A stretch of 10,390 nt of DNA from DYMC01 sp035406705 (lineage in GTDB: Bacteria; Verrucomicrobiota; Lentisphaeria; Victivallales; GWF2-50-93), in NCBI GenBank assembly GCA_964426675.1, contig CAYRRM010000061.1, positions 1 to 10,390 on the forward strand, given 5' to 3'. Below the pieces are notes generated by a model. The model worked only from the letters and a program-made list of their open reading frames with translations, was not told where the DNA came from and did no database searches. This document shows, in pieces, positions 1 to 6,890 of the stretch. Position 1 is the stretch's first letter, and the number at the start of each line of letters is the position of its first letter. A program made the translations under genes and the position numbers.

Positions 1-25
1 TATAGAGCGTAAGCATATGTTTTTA

Positions 26-55
26 TTGTGGACAATTTTGGAACATTGTTATAAT
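26..55 (+). promoter_or_regulatory. Candidate promoter of the first gene
   Basis: A TATAAT box lies at 50-55 and is preceded by TG at 47-48, which makes an extended -10. A weak -35 match, TTGTGG at 26-31, lies 18 bases upstream. The leader to the start codon at 111 is about 50 bases and carries an AGGAGAG ribosome binding site at 101-107. Promoter assignment is by pattern only. Confidence 0.5.
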
Positions 56-110
56 ATTAAAGAAAACACATGAATATGTCGTAGATGAAAACATTTTTAT
101 AGGAGAGAAC

Positions 111-1118
111 ATGAGAAAAGAAGCAAGTATTGAGCAATGGAATGAATTGTATAAGGTAACAATTAACATTAAAAAATTAGAGCCATGGAATTATCTTTGG
201 GATACGGATATTATCACAATCATACTGCCGGAATATGAAGAGCCATTTTATTGCAGCGTGATGGGTAAAAGTGGTCAATGTTTTGCAATTTCAGTATATA
301 AAGGATTTGAAGCAATTCATGGTTTCTTTAAATTGTTTGAAGCTAAAAACATGCCGCCAATTCAATTGATGAGGTATCAAGATAATCTAACTTGTTATTT
401 TGGGGATAGAGAAGAATTAAGCAGTAAGGAATTAAAAGTGATAAAAGATCTTGGACTTAAATTCAGAGGCAGAAACCAGTGGATTTATTATCATTCTTTC
501 AAGCCTAATTATGCTCCATATATGTTGGATCAGGATGAGGTTATCGAACTTACTTATGTTTTTCAGAATCTATTTATGTCGTTGAGGGCTATGATTGAAA
601 AAAATTTGAAAATTGATTTTGAAGAGGGAAATTCTTTATATAGAATATATGATAAAAAGCAAGATTTATGGTTAAATTTTGAAGGACCGATGCAAATTCC
701 CAACAGGCGGTCAATGACTATTGTTATTGAGGATGATTTGTTAATTGAAAAAATGAAAAAGCAGAAGTATTTAAAGAATGCAGTTGAGTTTGATACAGCA
801 TTTATTAATTCTGTTGTTGAAGATAAGAAATATGAAAGACCTATTATGCCAAAGTTGCTCGTTATTGCTGATAGCAAAACCGGAATAATGCTGCATTATA
901 ATGTAATGTTGCCGGAGGATGATGAGATACAGCAAATTGTTGATTTTTTTATTGATTTTATTCTAAATCAAGGCAAGCCAAGAACAATTTATGTAAGAGA
1001 TGAATATATGCAAGATTTATTATCAGACCTGTGTAAAAAAATTAATATAAAAATACTAATATCTGAAGAACTGCCATCAATAGATATGTTTACAGAGAGA
1101 ATTATTAGACAATTATAG
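111..1118 (+). CDS. DUF7309/DUF6930 domain protein, function unknown
   Basis: This is a soluble 335-residue protein with no signal peptide or membrane segment. Residues about 10-75 carry a pattern I recognise from the DUF7309 family of Firmicutes hypothetical proteins: a PW-x3-WD core (LEPWNYLWDTD, 23-33), then CSVMGKSGQCFAISVYKG (48-65). Residues about 245-330 match the companion DUF6930 domain: PKLLVIADSKTG (247-258), a G-K-P-x-x-I-x-VRDE stretch (288-298) and a final leucine- and isoleucine-rich part. No catalytic motif is visible, so no reaction is proposed. The start is well supported by AGGAGAG four bases upstream of the ATG and an extended -10 promoter before it. The next gene begins 124 bases downstream on the same strand. 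Relatives can be fused or adjacent to SEC-C or pRiA4b ORF-3-like domains, neither of which is visible here. Family assignment is from memory of sequence patterns and is fairly secure; function is unknown. Confidence 0.8.
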   Translation: MRKEASIEQWNELYKVTINIKKLEPWNYLWDTDIITIILPEYEEPFYCSVMGKSGQCFAISVYKGFEAIHGFFKLFEAKNMPPIQLMRYQDNLTCYFGDREELSSKELKVIKDLGLKFRGRNQWIYYHSFKPNYAPYMLDQDEVIELTYVFQNLFMSLRAMIEKNLKIDFEEGNSLYRIYDKKQDLWLNFEGPMQIPNRRSMTIVIEDDLLIEKMKKQKYLKNAVEFDTAFINSVVEDKKYERPIMPKLLVIADSKTGIMLHYNVMLPEDDEIQQIVDFFIDFILNQGKPRTIYVRDEYMQDLLSDLCKKINIKILISEELPSIDMFTERIIRQL

Positions 1119-1191
1119 AAAAAATATTAAAAAGATATTTACTTATATATCAAAATAAAGGTGAAAGTGTACATGTGGGTGCAATATTAGA

Positions 1192-1220
1192 TTGCAGACA
1201 GGATTATAACTGGTTATTAT
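1192..1220 (+). promoter_or_regulatory. Weak candidate promoter before the helicase gene
   Basis: TTGCAG (1192-1197) and TATTAT (1215-1220) are separated by 17 bases and would start transcription about 15 bases before the helicase start codon, just ahead of the AGAGGG ribosome binding site at 1231-1236. It could give the helicase its own transcript. The alternative is co-transcription with the preceding gene; I see no terminator hairpin between them. Confidence 0.3.
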
Positions 1221-1242
1221 AAGGGTCAAAAGAGGGCGCATT

Positions 1243-4242
1243 ATGAATAATATATGCAAAAATATATTTAAGGCGGTTCACGAAGGAAAGTGGCTTTCTA
1301 TCGTATACAGAAATCAAAATAAAGAAACCACTAAATATTGGATAAATATAAAAGGTATTGACCCCATTAAAAAAATGCTTTTGGTGGATGGTCTTCACCT
1401 TTTCCAATACACCCTACGAGAAATGAACATATTTATTGATTCCATTAAAAAAGCCGAGATTATTGACGGCTCCTATTGTGAAATCAATAAGGCGTTAGTG
1501 GACGATATAAGCTTGAATCCGGCAAAGTACCGAAATATCTTTCATAATGCAGCTAATTTCAAAATTCTTAACTACCTTTCCGATTGTCATAAATTAGATA
1601 CCACACCCTATAAATCAAATTATGACCTCATAAAATACTTTGACAGGGACTGTCTCATCTCTGGAAGCTTTAAGCTAAGCGATGTTCAGTTTAAAGAAAT
1701 AATAAGCAAATTCCAGAAAAAAGCAACTGACAAGCAAGGGAAAAAGAGGATTGAACAACTTGCTGTCAATGTTCTTAGCATAAATACCAAACAAGGCTTG
1801 TATGTGCTTGCCCATAAGAGACTTTACCTTGATGTGCAAAACAGGGAATTAAAAGCAGGAGACTCAACCACCATTTCTATGGAATTTACGGTGGAAGGCA
1901 CAAAACAAACCATAAGGCAGTATTTGGATGAAGAAGATTATCATCTCTTGGATGATTTTGAAAAGAATCAGGAAATTATAAAAGATAAAATTACAAGGTC
2001 TAATCCTAAGGTTTTCGTAGACGATATGCCCTATATAATAGCCATGGGCTATGACATTTTAATAAATTTGGATAAAGAATATGAAGCTATTATTGAAATG
2101 TATCGGGATAATACTTCTGTTCCCATAAAAGCATTCTTCGGAGAACTTGTAAAGCGTCCTCCCAGGAGAAAAGAATATCCCATTGCACTTCTTAATAAAA
2201 AGGTTAACATCGACCAGCTGTGGGCAATAAACAATGCAATGAAATATCCCCTTACCTATATTCAAGGTCCTCCCGGAACAGGCAAGACCAATACCATTAT
2301 CAATGCCATTACCACTGCTTTTTTTAACGACAGGACCGTATTGCTGACTTCCTACAACAATCACCCTATTGACAATGTTTTTGATGAATTTCAAAACATA
2401 AAGTACAAGGATAAACTTGTTCCTTTTCCCATAATTCGATTGGGCAACAATGAAAAGGTAACTGAAAGCCTTGATTATATTGTTGATATTTACGAAAGAA
2501 CCAAGAATACGGATATTTACGATAAGACCCTTGAAAAAAACAAGGGTGATAAGATAGAAAGAACCAATAAGCTTACGGAACTCTTAAAAAAGCATGAGAG
2601 GATAATCGAATTAAAAGAAAGAAAAGAAACTATCGAAAAACTATTAGACACCTATGATCAGTTTACTTTCCTTACAGACCTTCAGGGAAGGCAATTATAC
2701 CGGGTAGAGAAGGAATTGCAGTCATTGGGAGAAGTGACAGATGAAGAGGCCCTTAAATATTTATCTGACGATGAAGAAGAGTTTTTAAAATATCTTTACT
2801 ATACTTCCGCCAAACACATAAAAAGGCTGGGCGAGCCTAAATATGAGAATTTGCTGGAAATTTTGTACTTAGATGATAAGGAGTCAAGGTTAACTCAATT
2901 TAATGACTATTTAAAGAATGATGAAAACCTGAGAAATTTCTTAAGGGTATTCCCCATATGTGCCACCACAAATATTTCAGCCCATAAATTAGGAGAGCCA
3001 AAACAGTATTTTGACATGGTTATAATGGACGAGGCAAGCCAGTGCAACACTGCAGTTTCCTTGGTGCCGATTTTAAGGGGAAGGAGCTTAATGCTCGTTG
3101 GAGACCCCCAGCAGCTTAATCCTGTAATACTTTTAAATCCCAAAGACAACCATATTTTAAAGCAAAAATATTCTGTAGCCGATGAATATGATTATATAAA
3201 AAATTCTGTTTACAAAACATTTCTTGCCTGTGATGCCGTAAGTGATGAAATACTCTTAAGCTATCATTACAGGTGCCACGAGAAAATTATAAATTTTAAC
3301 AACAAAAAATACTATAACCGTAAGCTTAAAGTCAAGAGCAAGGTAAAATCGGATAGACCCTTGGTTTTTGTTGATGTACAGGATAACGATACGGATATAA
3401 AGAATACTTCTCCCGCAGAAGCTCAAAAGATAATCGACTATATCAAAGATAACAGAGACAAGAGAGTAGGTATAATTACTCCTTTTGTGAACCAAAAAAA
3501 ATTAATCGAATCCATGCTGAAGGAGAACAATATTGACGATGTAACCTGCGGAACGGTTCATGCTTTCCAGGGGGATGAAAAGGATGTAATTCTATTTTCC
3601 ATGGCAGTTACAGACAAAACTTCTCCCAACACCTATTCCTGGCTTAAAAACAACAAAGAATTAATTAATGTGGCAACATCAAGGGCTAAGGAGCAATTAT
3701 TAGTATTATCAAGCAAGAAAAACATAGAAAGGCTCCACCATATGTGCGGCGATGACGATGATGTTTATGACCTTGTAAACTACGTAAAAACCGAGGGAGC
3801 AAGCAAGGTAGCGGAAAAACCAATGGCATCAAGGGCTTTGGGAATAAAGCCCTATTCCACTGAGACGGAAGAAGCATTCCTCCAATGTTTAAAACATGCC
3901 TTGGACAATGTTTTATACAATAAAAGAAAATGTACCGTCCACAAAGAAGTGAGCATTGCCCATGTATTTCAGGAAAACCTGACATACAGCGATTTGTTCT
4001 ATACCGGCAGGTTCGACTTTGTTGTATATGAAAAAGTCTACGGCAAAAAGGAAATCCCCATCTTAGCCATAGAATTGGACGGTATGGAGCACTACGAAGA
4101 TGAAACGGTAAAATTAAGAGACAGGAAGAAGGCCGAAATATGCAAGGCACACGGCTTTGAACTGATTCGCATAGAAAACTCCTATGCAAGAAGATATAAC
4201 TATATTAAGGAAATATTGATAGATTATTTTACTAATAATTAA
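1243..4242 (+). CDS. SF1 (Upf1-like) helicase with WYL-like N-terminus and DUF2726 nuclease-like C-terminus
   Basis: This 999-residue protein has three visible parts. Residues about 7-80 resemble a WYL-type small beta-barrel (GKWLSIVYRNQ, then KYWINIKGIDP, then LLVDGLH); this assignment is tentative. Residues about 322-825 form a superfamily 1 helicase core: Q-motif glutamine Q325, Walker A GPPGTGKT (342-349), Walker B MDEAS (595-599), motif III GDPQQL (620-625), motif IV SYHYRCH (673-679), motif V GTVHAFQGDEKD (770-781) and motif VI VATSRAKE (810-817). A charged helical insertion (about 410-565) between motifs Ia and II is probably a coiled-coil stalk. Residues about 870-996 match DUF2726, a PD-(D/E)XK-like fold, with D925 in GRFDF and E944/D946 in AIELDG followed by MEHYED. 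All ATPase motifs are intact, so ATP-driven translocation or unwinding of nucleic acid is expected; whether it cuts is unknown. The predicted site is cytoplasmic. The start follows AGAGGG by six bases. It is not a standard UvrD, RecB or RecD. A defence or repair role is inference. Confidence 0.9.
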   Translation: MNNICKNIFKAVHEGKWLSIVYRNQNKETTKYWINIKGIDPIKKMLLVDGLHLFQYTLREMNIFIDSIKKAEIIDGSYCEINKALVDDISLNPAKYRNIFHNAANFKILNYLSDCHKLDTTPYKSNYDLIKYFDRDCLISGSFKLSDVQFKEIISKFQKKATDKQGKKRIEQLAVNVLSINTKQGLYVLAHKRLYLDVQNRELKAGDSTTISMEFTVEGTKQTIRQYLDEEDYHLLDDFEKNQEIIKDKITRSNPKVFVDDMPYIIAMGYDILINLDKEYEAIIEMYRDNTSVPIKAFFGELVKRPPRRKEYPIALLNKKVNIDQLWAINNAMKYPLTYIQGPPGTGKTNTIINAITTAFFNDRTVLLTSYNNHPIDNVFDEFQNIKYKDKLVPFPIIRLGNNEKVTESLDYIVDIYERTKNTDIYDKTLEKNKGDKIERTNKLTELLKKHERIIELKERKETIEKLLDTYDQFTFLTDLQGRQLYRVEKELQSLGEVTDEEALKYLSDDEEEFLKYLYYTSAKHIKRLGEPKYENLLEILYLDDKESRLTQFNDYLKNDENLRNFLRVFPICATTNISAHKLGEPKQYFDMVIMDEASQCNTAVSLVPILRGRSLMLVGDPQQLNPVILLNPKDNHILKQKYSVADEYDYIKNSVYKTFLACDAVSDEILLSYHYRCHEKIINFNNKKYYNRKLKVKSKVKSDRPLVFVDVQDNDTDIKNTSPAEAQKIIDYIKDNRDKRVGIITPFVNQKKLIESMLKENNIDDVTCGTVHAFQGDEKDVILFSMAVTDKTSPNTYSWLKNNKELINVATSRAKEQLLVLSSKKNIERLHHMCGDDDDVYDLVNYVKTEGASKVAEKPMASRALGIKPYSTETEEAFLQCLKHALDNVLYNKRKCTVHKEVSIAHVFQENLTYSDLFYTGRFDFVVYEKVYGKKEIPILAIELDGMEHYEDETVKLRDRKKAEICKAHGFELIRIENSYARRYNYIKEILIDYFTNN

Positions 4243-4245
4243 ATA

Positions 4246-4307
4246 TGACAAGGGGACGTGACAAGGGGACGGGGGTACTGTCATCAATTGTCCACGGAGA
4301 ACCGTCC
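4246..4307. repeat. Left part of REP-like palindromic repeat, split by IS-A
   Basis: Immediately after the helicase stop codon comes a perfect tandem pair of a 13-mer, TGACAAGGGGACG (4246-4258 and 4259-4271). It is followed by TGTCCAC (4289-4295) and a small hairpin ACGG-AGAA-CCGT (4294-4305). The segment continues on the other side of the insertion sequence at 6066. Rejoining the two sides pairs TGTCCAC (4289-4295) with GTGGACA (6078-6084). The GGGGACG/GTCCAC style resembles intergenic repeats I know from clostridial genomes, but copy number cannot be judged from one window. Confidence 0.65.
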
Positions 4308-4334
4308 GAGACCACTGAAAAAGTGGCACTTTTT
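4308..4334. repeat. IS-A left terminal inverted repeat with hairpin
   Basis: The terminal repeat occupies 4308-4324. Its inner part overlaps a short palindrome, AAAAAGTG-G-CACTTTTT (4318-4334), that is absent from the right end. It lies downstream of the transposase gene and could weakly terminate transcripts leaving or entering the element. Confidence 0.8.
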
Positions 4335-4354
4335 CCCCAATATTTATTGATATT

Positions 4355-5893
4355 TTAACAAAACTTTAAATTTTTCTTGAAAATTATAGTTTTTAAGCTA
4401 ATTTTACTAAATTCAAGGGTAGCTATTGCAGCTATCCTTTTTAAATTAACCGCTATGGCGGATAACTTAGATTGTATTGATACACTTAATAAGCCATACC
4501 CCCTAGCACGAGACAGCCCATGAAATCTTTTGAGTTCTGCATTCTTCCATTCTATAGAAGACCGTTTTTTGTATTTCTCCAAGTATTCTTCCGTTTTTTG
4601 ATATTGTGATATCTCATAGAATTCAGCAGTATTTAATCCTACATGAAGTATCTTTCTTGCGCTATTCTTAGCACATTCATCATGCTTTGGACAGTTCCTA
4701 CACTGTTCTATATTAAAGTAATATTTATATCCTTCTCTGTCTGCTTCATTTTCACCCTTATGTTTATAGTATTTCTTTTTTACAGTTATATTTCCTTGAC
4801 TGCATTGCCATTCATCAGAATCTTTATTATATGAATATTCGCTTTCATCAATTCTATATACTGATTCACTTACCGGTATGTATGCTTTTGCGTTTATTTC
4901 TTCTATGATGTCTAAAATTGGTTTTCTAAAATATGCCTTGTCTGCATAAAATTCTTCAATTTTAACTCCAGCCTTCAATGTTTGTTCTATTAATTCTTTT
5001 GTGTACGTTCCATCTACATATGTTCCGTCAGCAGTTTTTACTGCTGTAATTATTCTTTCTTCTGTCGTCATTATATATTCAGTTTTATATCCAAAGAAGT
5101 TCTGAGTTTTACTTTTATAGCCGACTCTTGCATCTTCATCTATTAATGAACGTACACCTTTTTGATTTAAAAATTTTGGATCTGATAGTATTTCTTTTGC
5201 TTTTTCTATAGTCTTTTTTGTTTTTGTATTATCATTACGGTTGTTCTCTGTACTATTTTCTATTTTGCTTATTACCGCTTCAAGGTAATCCTTCATTACA
5301 CTCTTGGCTTCTATATGATCTTTAATTTCTTTATACTTTGGTTCTTCAGGAAGTTCTTCCAAGCTTTTATTATTTTCGTTTTCGTATTCCTTAATAATCT
5401 TTCTTGCTAAATGTTTCATTAACCTTTCTGGAGTCTTTTTTATTGTGTTCGCTTCTATATGAGTTGCGTCAACATTAGAACTTGTACATTTTATTATTCC
5501 CTTTTCTACACATTGCCTAACAATTTCTGTTATGATTTCGTCTAAGGTTGTTTCTTCCAATCGCTGCTTTCTAAATTTTGATAACAAGCTTTTATCAGGT
5601 AATTCTTCTTCTGGATTAATTCCAACAAAATACATATATGCTAAATTTAATCCTGTATCTTCAATAACTCTTTCATCAGACAAATTGTATAAATGTTGTA
5701 GAAAAAGCAATTTACACATCAGTTCAGGTTCCTTTGCAGGTCTGCCAAAGTTCTTGCAATAACTATCTTCTAATAGATTATTGATAAAGCTAAAATCCAC
5801 TACAGAATATATTTTTTTTAGTATATGATTTTCCGGTATTTTATTGTATAATGTTGAGTATAGAGACATTTGCTTTTGCTCTTGTCTTAACAT
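4355..5893 (-). CDS. IS1182-family DDE transposase (IS-A)
   Basis: This 512-residue transposase catalyses cut-and-paste or copy-type movement of the surrounding element by binding its terminal repeats. The N-terminal DUF772-type region includes VDFSFINNLLEDSY (32-45) and GRPAKEPELM (50-59). The catalytic triad is most likely D142 (VDATHIEAN), D318 (YADKAYF) and E448 (SSIEWKNAELKRFHG). A lysine- and glutamate-rich helical insertion lies at about 155-240. A cysteine cluster, CRNCPKHDEC (398-407), is typical of the family and may bind metal. The length is close to full for IS1182. The ATG at 5893 is supported by a strong GGAGGGGG ribosome binding site (5897-5904) three bases upstream and by an extended -10 promoter. 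No frameshift or internal stop is present, so the protein should be functional. It is clearly different in sequence from the second transposase in this window. Confidence 0.93.
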   Translation of the reverse strand: MLRQEQKQMSLYSTLYNKIPENHILKKIYSVVDFSFINNLLEDSYCKNFGRPAKEPELMCKLLFLQHLYNLSDERVIEDTGLNLAYMYFVGINPEEELPDKSLLSKFRKQRLEETTLDEIITEIVRQCVEKGIIKCTSSNVDATHIEANTIKKTPERLMKHLARKIIKEYENENNKSLEELPEEPKYKEIKDHIEAKSVMKDYLEAVISKIENSTENNRNDNTKTKKTIEKAKEILSDPKFLNQKGVRSLIDEDARVGYKSKTQNFFGYKTEYIMTTEERIITAVKTADGTYVDGTYTKELIEQTLKAGVKIEEFYADKAYFRKPILDIIEEINAKAYIPVSESVYRIDESEYSYNKDSDEWQCSQGNITVKKKYYKHKGENEADREGYKYYFNIEQCRNCPKHDECAKNSARKILHVGLNTAEFYEISQYQKTEEYLEKYKKRSSIEWKNAELKRFHGLSRARGYGLLSVSIQSKLSAIAVNLKRIAAIATLEFSKISLKTIIFKKNLKFC

Positions 5894-5954
5894 AAGCCCC
5901 CTCCTTGGTTTTTGTTTTGTTTGGTCACATACATTATACCATACAAGGGGGCTT
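5894..5954 (-). promoter_or_regulatory. Inverted repeat over the IS-A ribosome binding site (read-through guard)
   Basis: The 8-base arms are AAGCCCCC at 5894-5901 and GGGGGCTT at 5947-5954. On the transcribed strand the downstream arm covers most of the G-rich ribosome binding site and reaches the start codon, while the upstream arm lies in the promoter spacer. A transcript from the element's own promoter therefore lacks the upstream arm. A transcript entering from outside contains both arms and can fold over the ribosome binding site. An extra TTG/CAA pairing after a 3-base bulge may lengthen the stem. Confidence 0.6.
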
Positions 5955-5961
5955 TAATCAA
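5933..5961 (-). promoter_or_regulatory. IS-A transposase promoter
   Basis: On the minus strand TTGATT (-35, 5956-5961) and TATAAT (-10, 5933-5938) are exactly 17 bases apart, and TGG before the -10 makes it an extended type. Transcription should begin near 5926, leaving a leader of about 33 bases. Confidence 0.75.
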
Positions 5962-6015
5962 CCAAAGCCATTGAAATATCAATATGTTTTAAGATTTTGC
6001 CTTAAACAAATATCA

Positions 6016-6036
6016 AATAGTATTTGAAATACTATT
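6016..6036. repeat. Subterminal hairpin at the right end of IS-A
   Basis: Perfect 9-base arms AATAGTATT (6016-6024) and AATACTATT (6028-6036) flank a 3-base loop. It lies 12 bases inside the right terminal repeat and upstream of the transposase promoter. It could be a transposase-binding or boundary structure, but it is AT-rich and may be incidental. Confidence 0.45.
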
Positions 6037-6048
6037 AAATTTCTGGGG

Positions 6049-6065
6049 ACTTTTTCAGTGGTCTC
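6049..6065. repeat. IS-A right terminal inverted repeat
   Basis: This is the perfect reverse complement of 4308-4324. It marks the promoter-proximal end of the element. Confidence 0.9.
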
Positions 6066-6084
6066 GAACCGTCCCCTGTGGACA
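6066..6084. repeat. Right part of the REP-like palindrome, with IS-A target duplication
   Basis: It begins with GAACCGTCC, the same nine bases that precede the left IS end, and ends with GTGGACA (6078-6084), which pairs with TGTCCAC at 4289-4295. The remainder to 6141 holds no gene that I can support. Confidence 0.65.
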
Positions 6085-6141
6085 TATACTCTTATAATTA
6101 TTAATCATAGAGGTTAGAGCATGGAAGTAATATATAAAAAT

Positions 6142-6161
6142 AAAAGGCCTAAAATCCTTTT
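6142..6161 (-). terminator. Possible weak terminator of the YbjQ-family gene
   Basis: AAAAGG (6142-6147) and CCTTTT (6156-6161) form a 6-bp stem with an 8-base loop that overlaps the stop codon. On the minus strand it is followed by a T-rich run. The stem is short and AT-rich, so terminator function is uncertain. Confidence 0.35.
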
Positions 6162-6481
6162 TACTCAACAATTACCGCTGTCCCTGATGCTGTTACCATG
6201 AGCATATTGTTTGCTGAACCTAATACTTCATAGTCTACATCAACACCTACAACCGCATTTGCACCCATATTTTTTGCTCTCATTTCCAATTCACGGAGTG
6301 CATTTTGCCTTGCTTCAATAAGCTCACCTTCATAAGACCCTGATCTGCCTCCAAAGAAATTTGTTAAGCCTGCTGCGAAATCCTTTATAAAGTCAACACC
6401 GGAAATAACTTCTCCAAAAACAATTCCCTTATAGTCCACAATTTTTTTACCTTCGATAAAGGGTGTAGTAGTAATTATCAT
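6161..6481 (-). CDS. YbjQ/UPF0145 family protein (putative metal-binding)
   Basis: A 106-residue soluble protein of the YbjQ_1 (UPF0145) family, annotated elsewhere as a putative heavy-metal-binding protein. The family is known structurally as small ring-forming oligomers, and its cellular role is not established. Diagnostic stretches, numbered from the chosen start, are ITTTPFIEG (3-11), GVVFGE-like GIVFGEVISG (19-28), an EARQNALREL helix (56-65) and the conserved GANAVVGVDVDYEV (73-86). The open frame continues to a TTG at 6493, but that codon is part of the GGAGG ribosome binding site (6487-6491). The ATG at 6481, five bases after it, is the better start and gives the usual family length. 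Its promoter candidate lies at 6531-6557. It faces away from the DUF3343 remnant upstream and has no obvious operon partner. Confidence 0.9.
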   Translation of the reverse strand: MIITTTPFIEGKKIVDYKGIVFGEVISGVDFIKDFAAGLTNFFGGRSGSYEGELIEARQNALRELEMRAKNMGANAVVGVDVDYEVLGSANNMLMVTASGTAVIVE

Positions 6482-6530
6482 TATAACCTCCAAGCAATCA
6501 TTATTATAAATATTATTAGATATTTTACTT

Positions 6531-6557
6531 ATTATATCACATTATATTAACTGTGAA
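6531..6557 (-). promoter_or_regulatory. Candidate promoter of the YbjQ-family gene
   Basis: On the minus strand TATAAT (6531-6536) is preceded by TGA, an extended -10. TTCACA (6552-6557) is a 5/6 match to the -35 consensus, but the spacing is only 15 bases. The extended -10 may compensate. Leader length is about 45 bases. Confidence 0.45.
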
Positions 6558-6608
6558 CTGTTTTTTATCAATCTATTTTAAAAATTGATATATTAATCCA
6601 TGAAATAA

Positions 6609-6800
6609 CTAAATATTTTCAGCAGTTTCTTGGTAACATTTAAAACAACAACCGAAGCAATGGCATTTGAAAAAGTAGCAAAAACATCAGGACTAAAGGG
6701 CAGATTGATTCCCGTTCCTTCAATTATCGCATCAGGATGCGGATTAGCTTGGCGGGAAAATCCGGATAATAGGGTCTTGATTGATAAATCAGAGAAATAA
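6609..6800 (+). pseudogene. DUF3343 (Se/S-carrier-like) gene with damaged 5' end
   Basis: The reading frame ending at TAA 6798-6800 encodes the full core of a DUF3343 domain: FLVTFKTTTEAMAFEKV (6627-6677), GRLIPVPSIIASGCGLAWR (6696-6752) and a short charged tail. The family is about 75-90 residues long, is related to sulfur- or selenium-carrier proteins and is common in Clostridia. The conserved cysteine in SGCG, thought to carry the chalcogen, is intact. What is missing is a normal start: the only nearby in-frame ATG (6600-6602) is followed two codons later by TAA (6606-6608), and no GGAGG-like site precedes the FLVTF segment. A TTG at 6630 could initiate a 56-residue protein but has no supporting ribosome binding site. 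Either the 5' end is mutated or the gene uses an unusual start. A strong hairpin follows the stop, consistent with a real former or present gene. Confidence 0.72.
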
Positions 6801-6831
6801 GCTGCTAATTTTGATTTTTATCAGATAATTT

Positions 6832-6860
6832 AAATCCCCTAACAAATATTAGGGGATTTT
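6832..6860. terminator. Bidirectional terminator between the DUF3343 remnant and kynU
   Basis: An 11-bp perfect stem, AAATCCCCTAA (6832-6842) with TTAGGGGATTT (6849-6859), closes a 6-base loop. On the plus strand the 3' arm ends in TTTTG. On the minus strand it ends in TTTAAATT, so it can serve the convergent kynU gene whose stop codon lies about 30 bases away. Confidence 0.8.
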
Positions 6861-6890
6861 GTGTGTGCTCGGTATGGGCGAGGATGCTAG

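Larger units (their letters stand above)
4308..6065 (-). mobile_element. IS-A: complete IS1182-family insertion sequence
   Basis: A single transposase gene is flanked by 17-bp terminal inverted repeats, GAGACCACTGAAAAAGT at 4308-4324 and its reverse complement at 6049-6065. The bases GAACCGTCC occur directly outside both ends (4299-4307 and 6066-6074), consistent with a 9-bp target duplication. Because C4307 and G6066 also pair, an 18-bp repeat with a 7-bp duplication is an equally valid reading. The length of about 1.76 kb and the DDE transposase type fit IS1182. All visible parts are intact (ends, promoter, ribosome binding site, catalytic residues), so the element may still be active. Confidence 0.9.

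Noticed and set aside
2059..2394. 111-codon minus-strand open frame
   Set aside because: It is antisense to the Walker A region of the helicase and has no recognisable domain.
3686..4189. 167-codon open frame on the minus strand
   Set aside because: It lies wholly opposite the conserved helicase motif VI and DUF2726 region, has a low-complexity Cys/Pro/Arg-rich translation and no ribosome binding site.
6481..6493. Upstream TTG start for the YbjQ-family gene
   Set aside because: The extra codons overlap the GGAGG ribosome binding site of the downstream ATG, which gives the normal family length.
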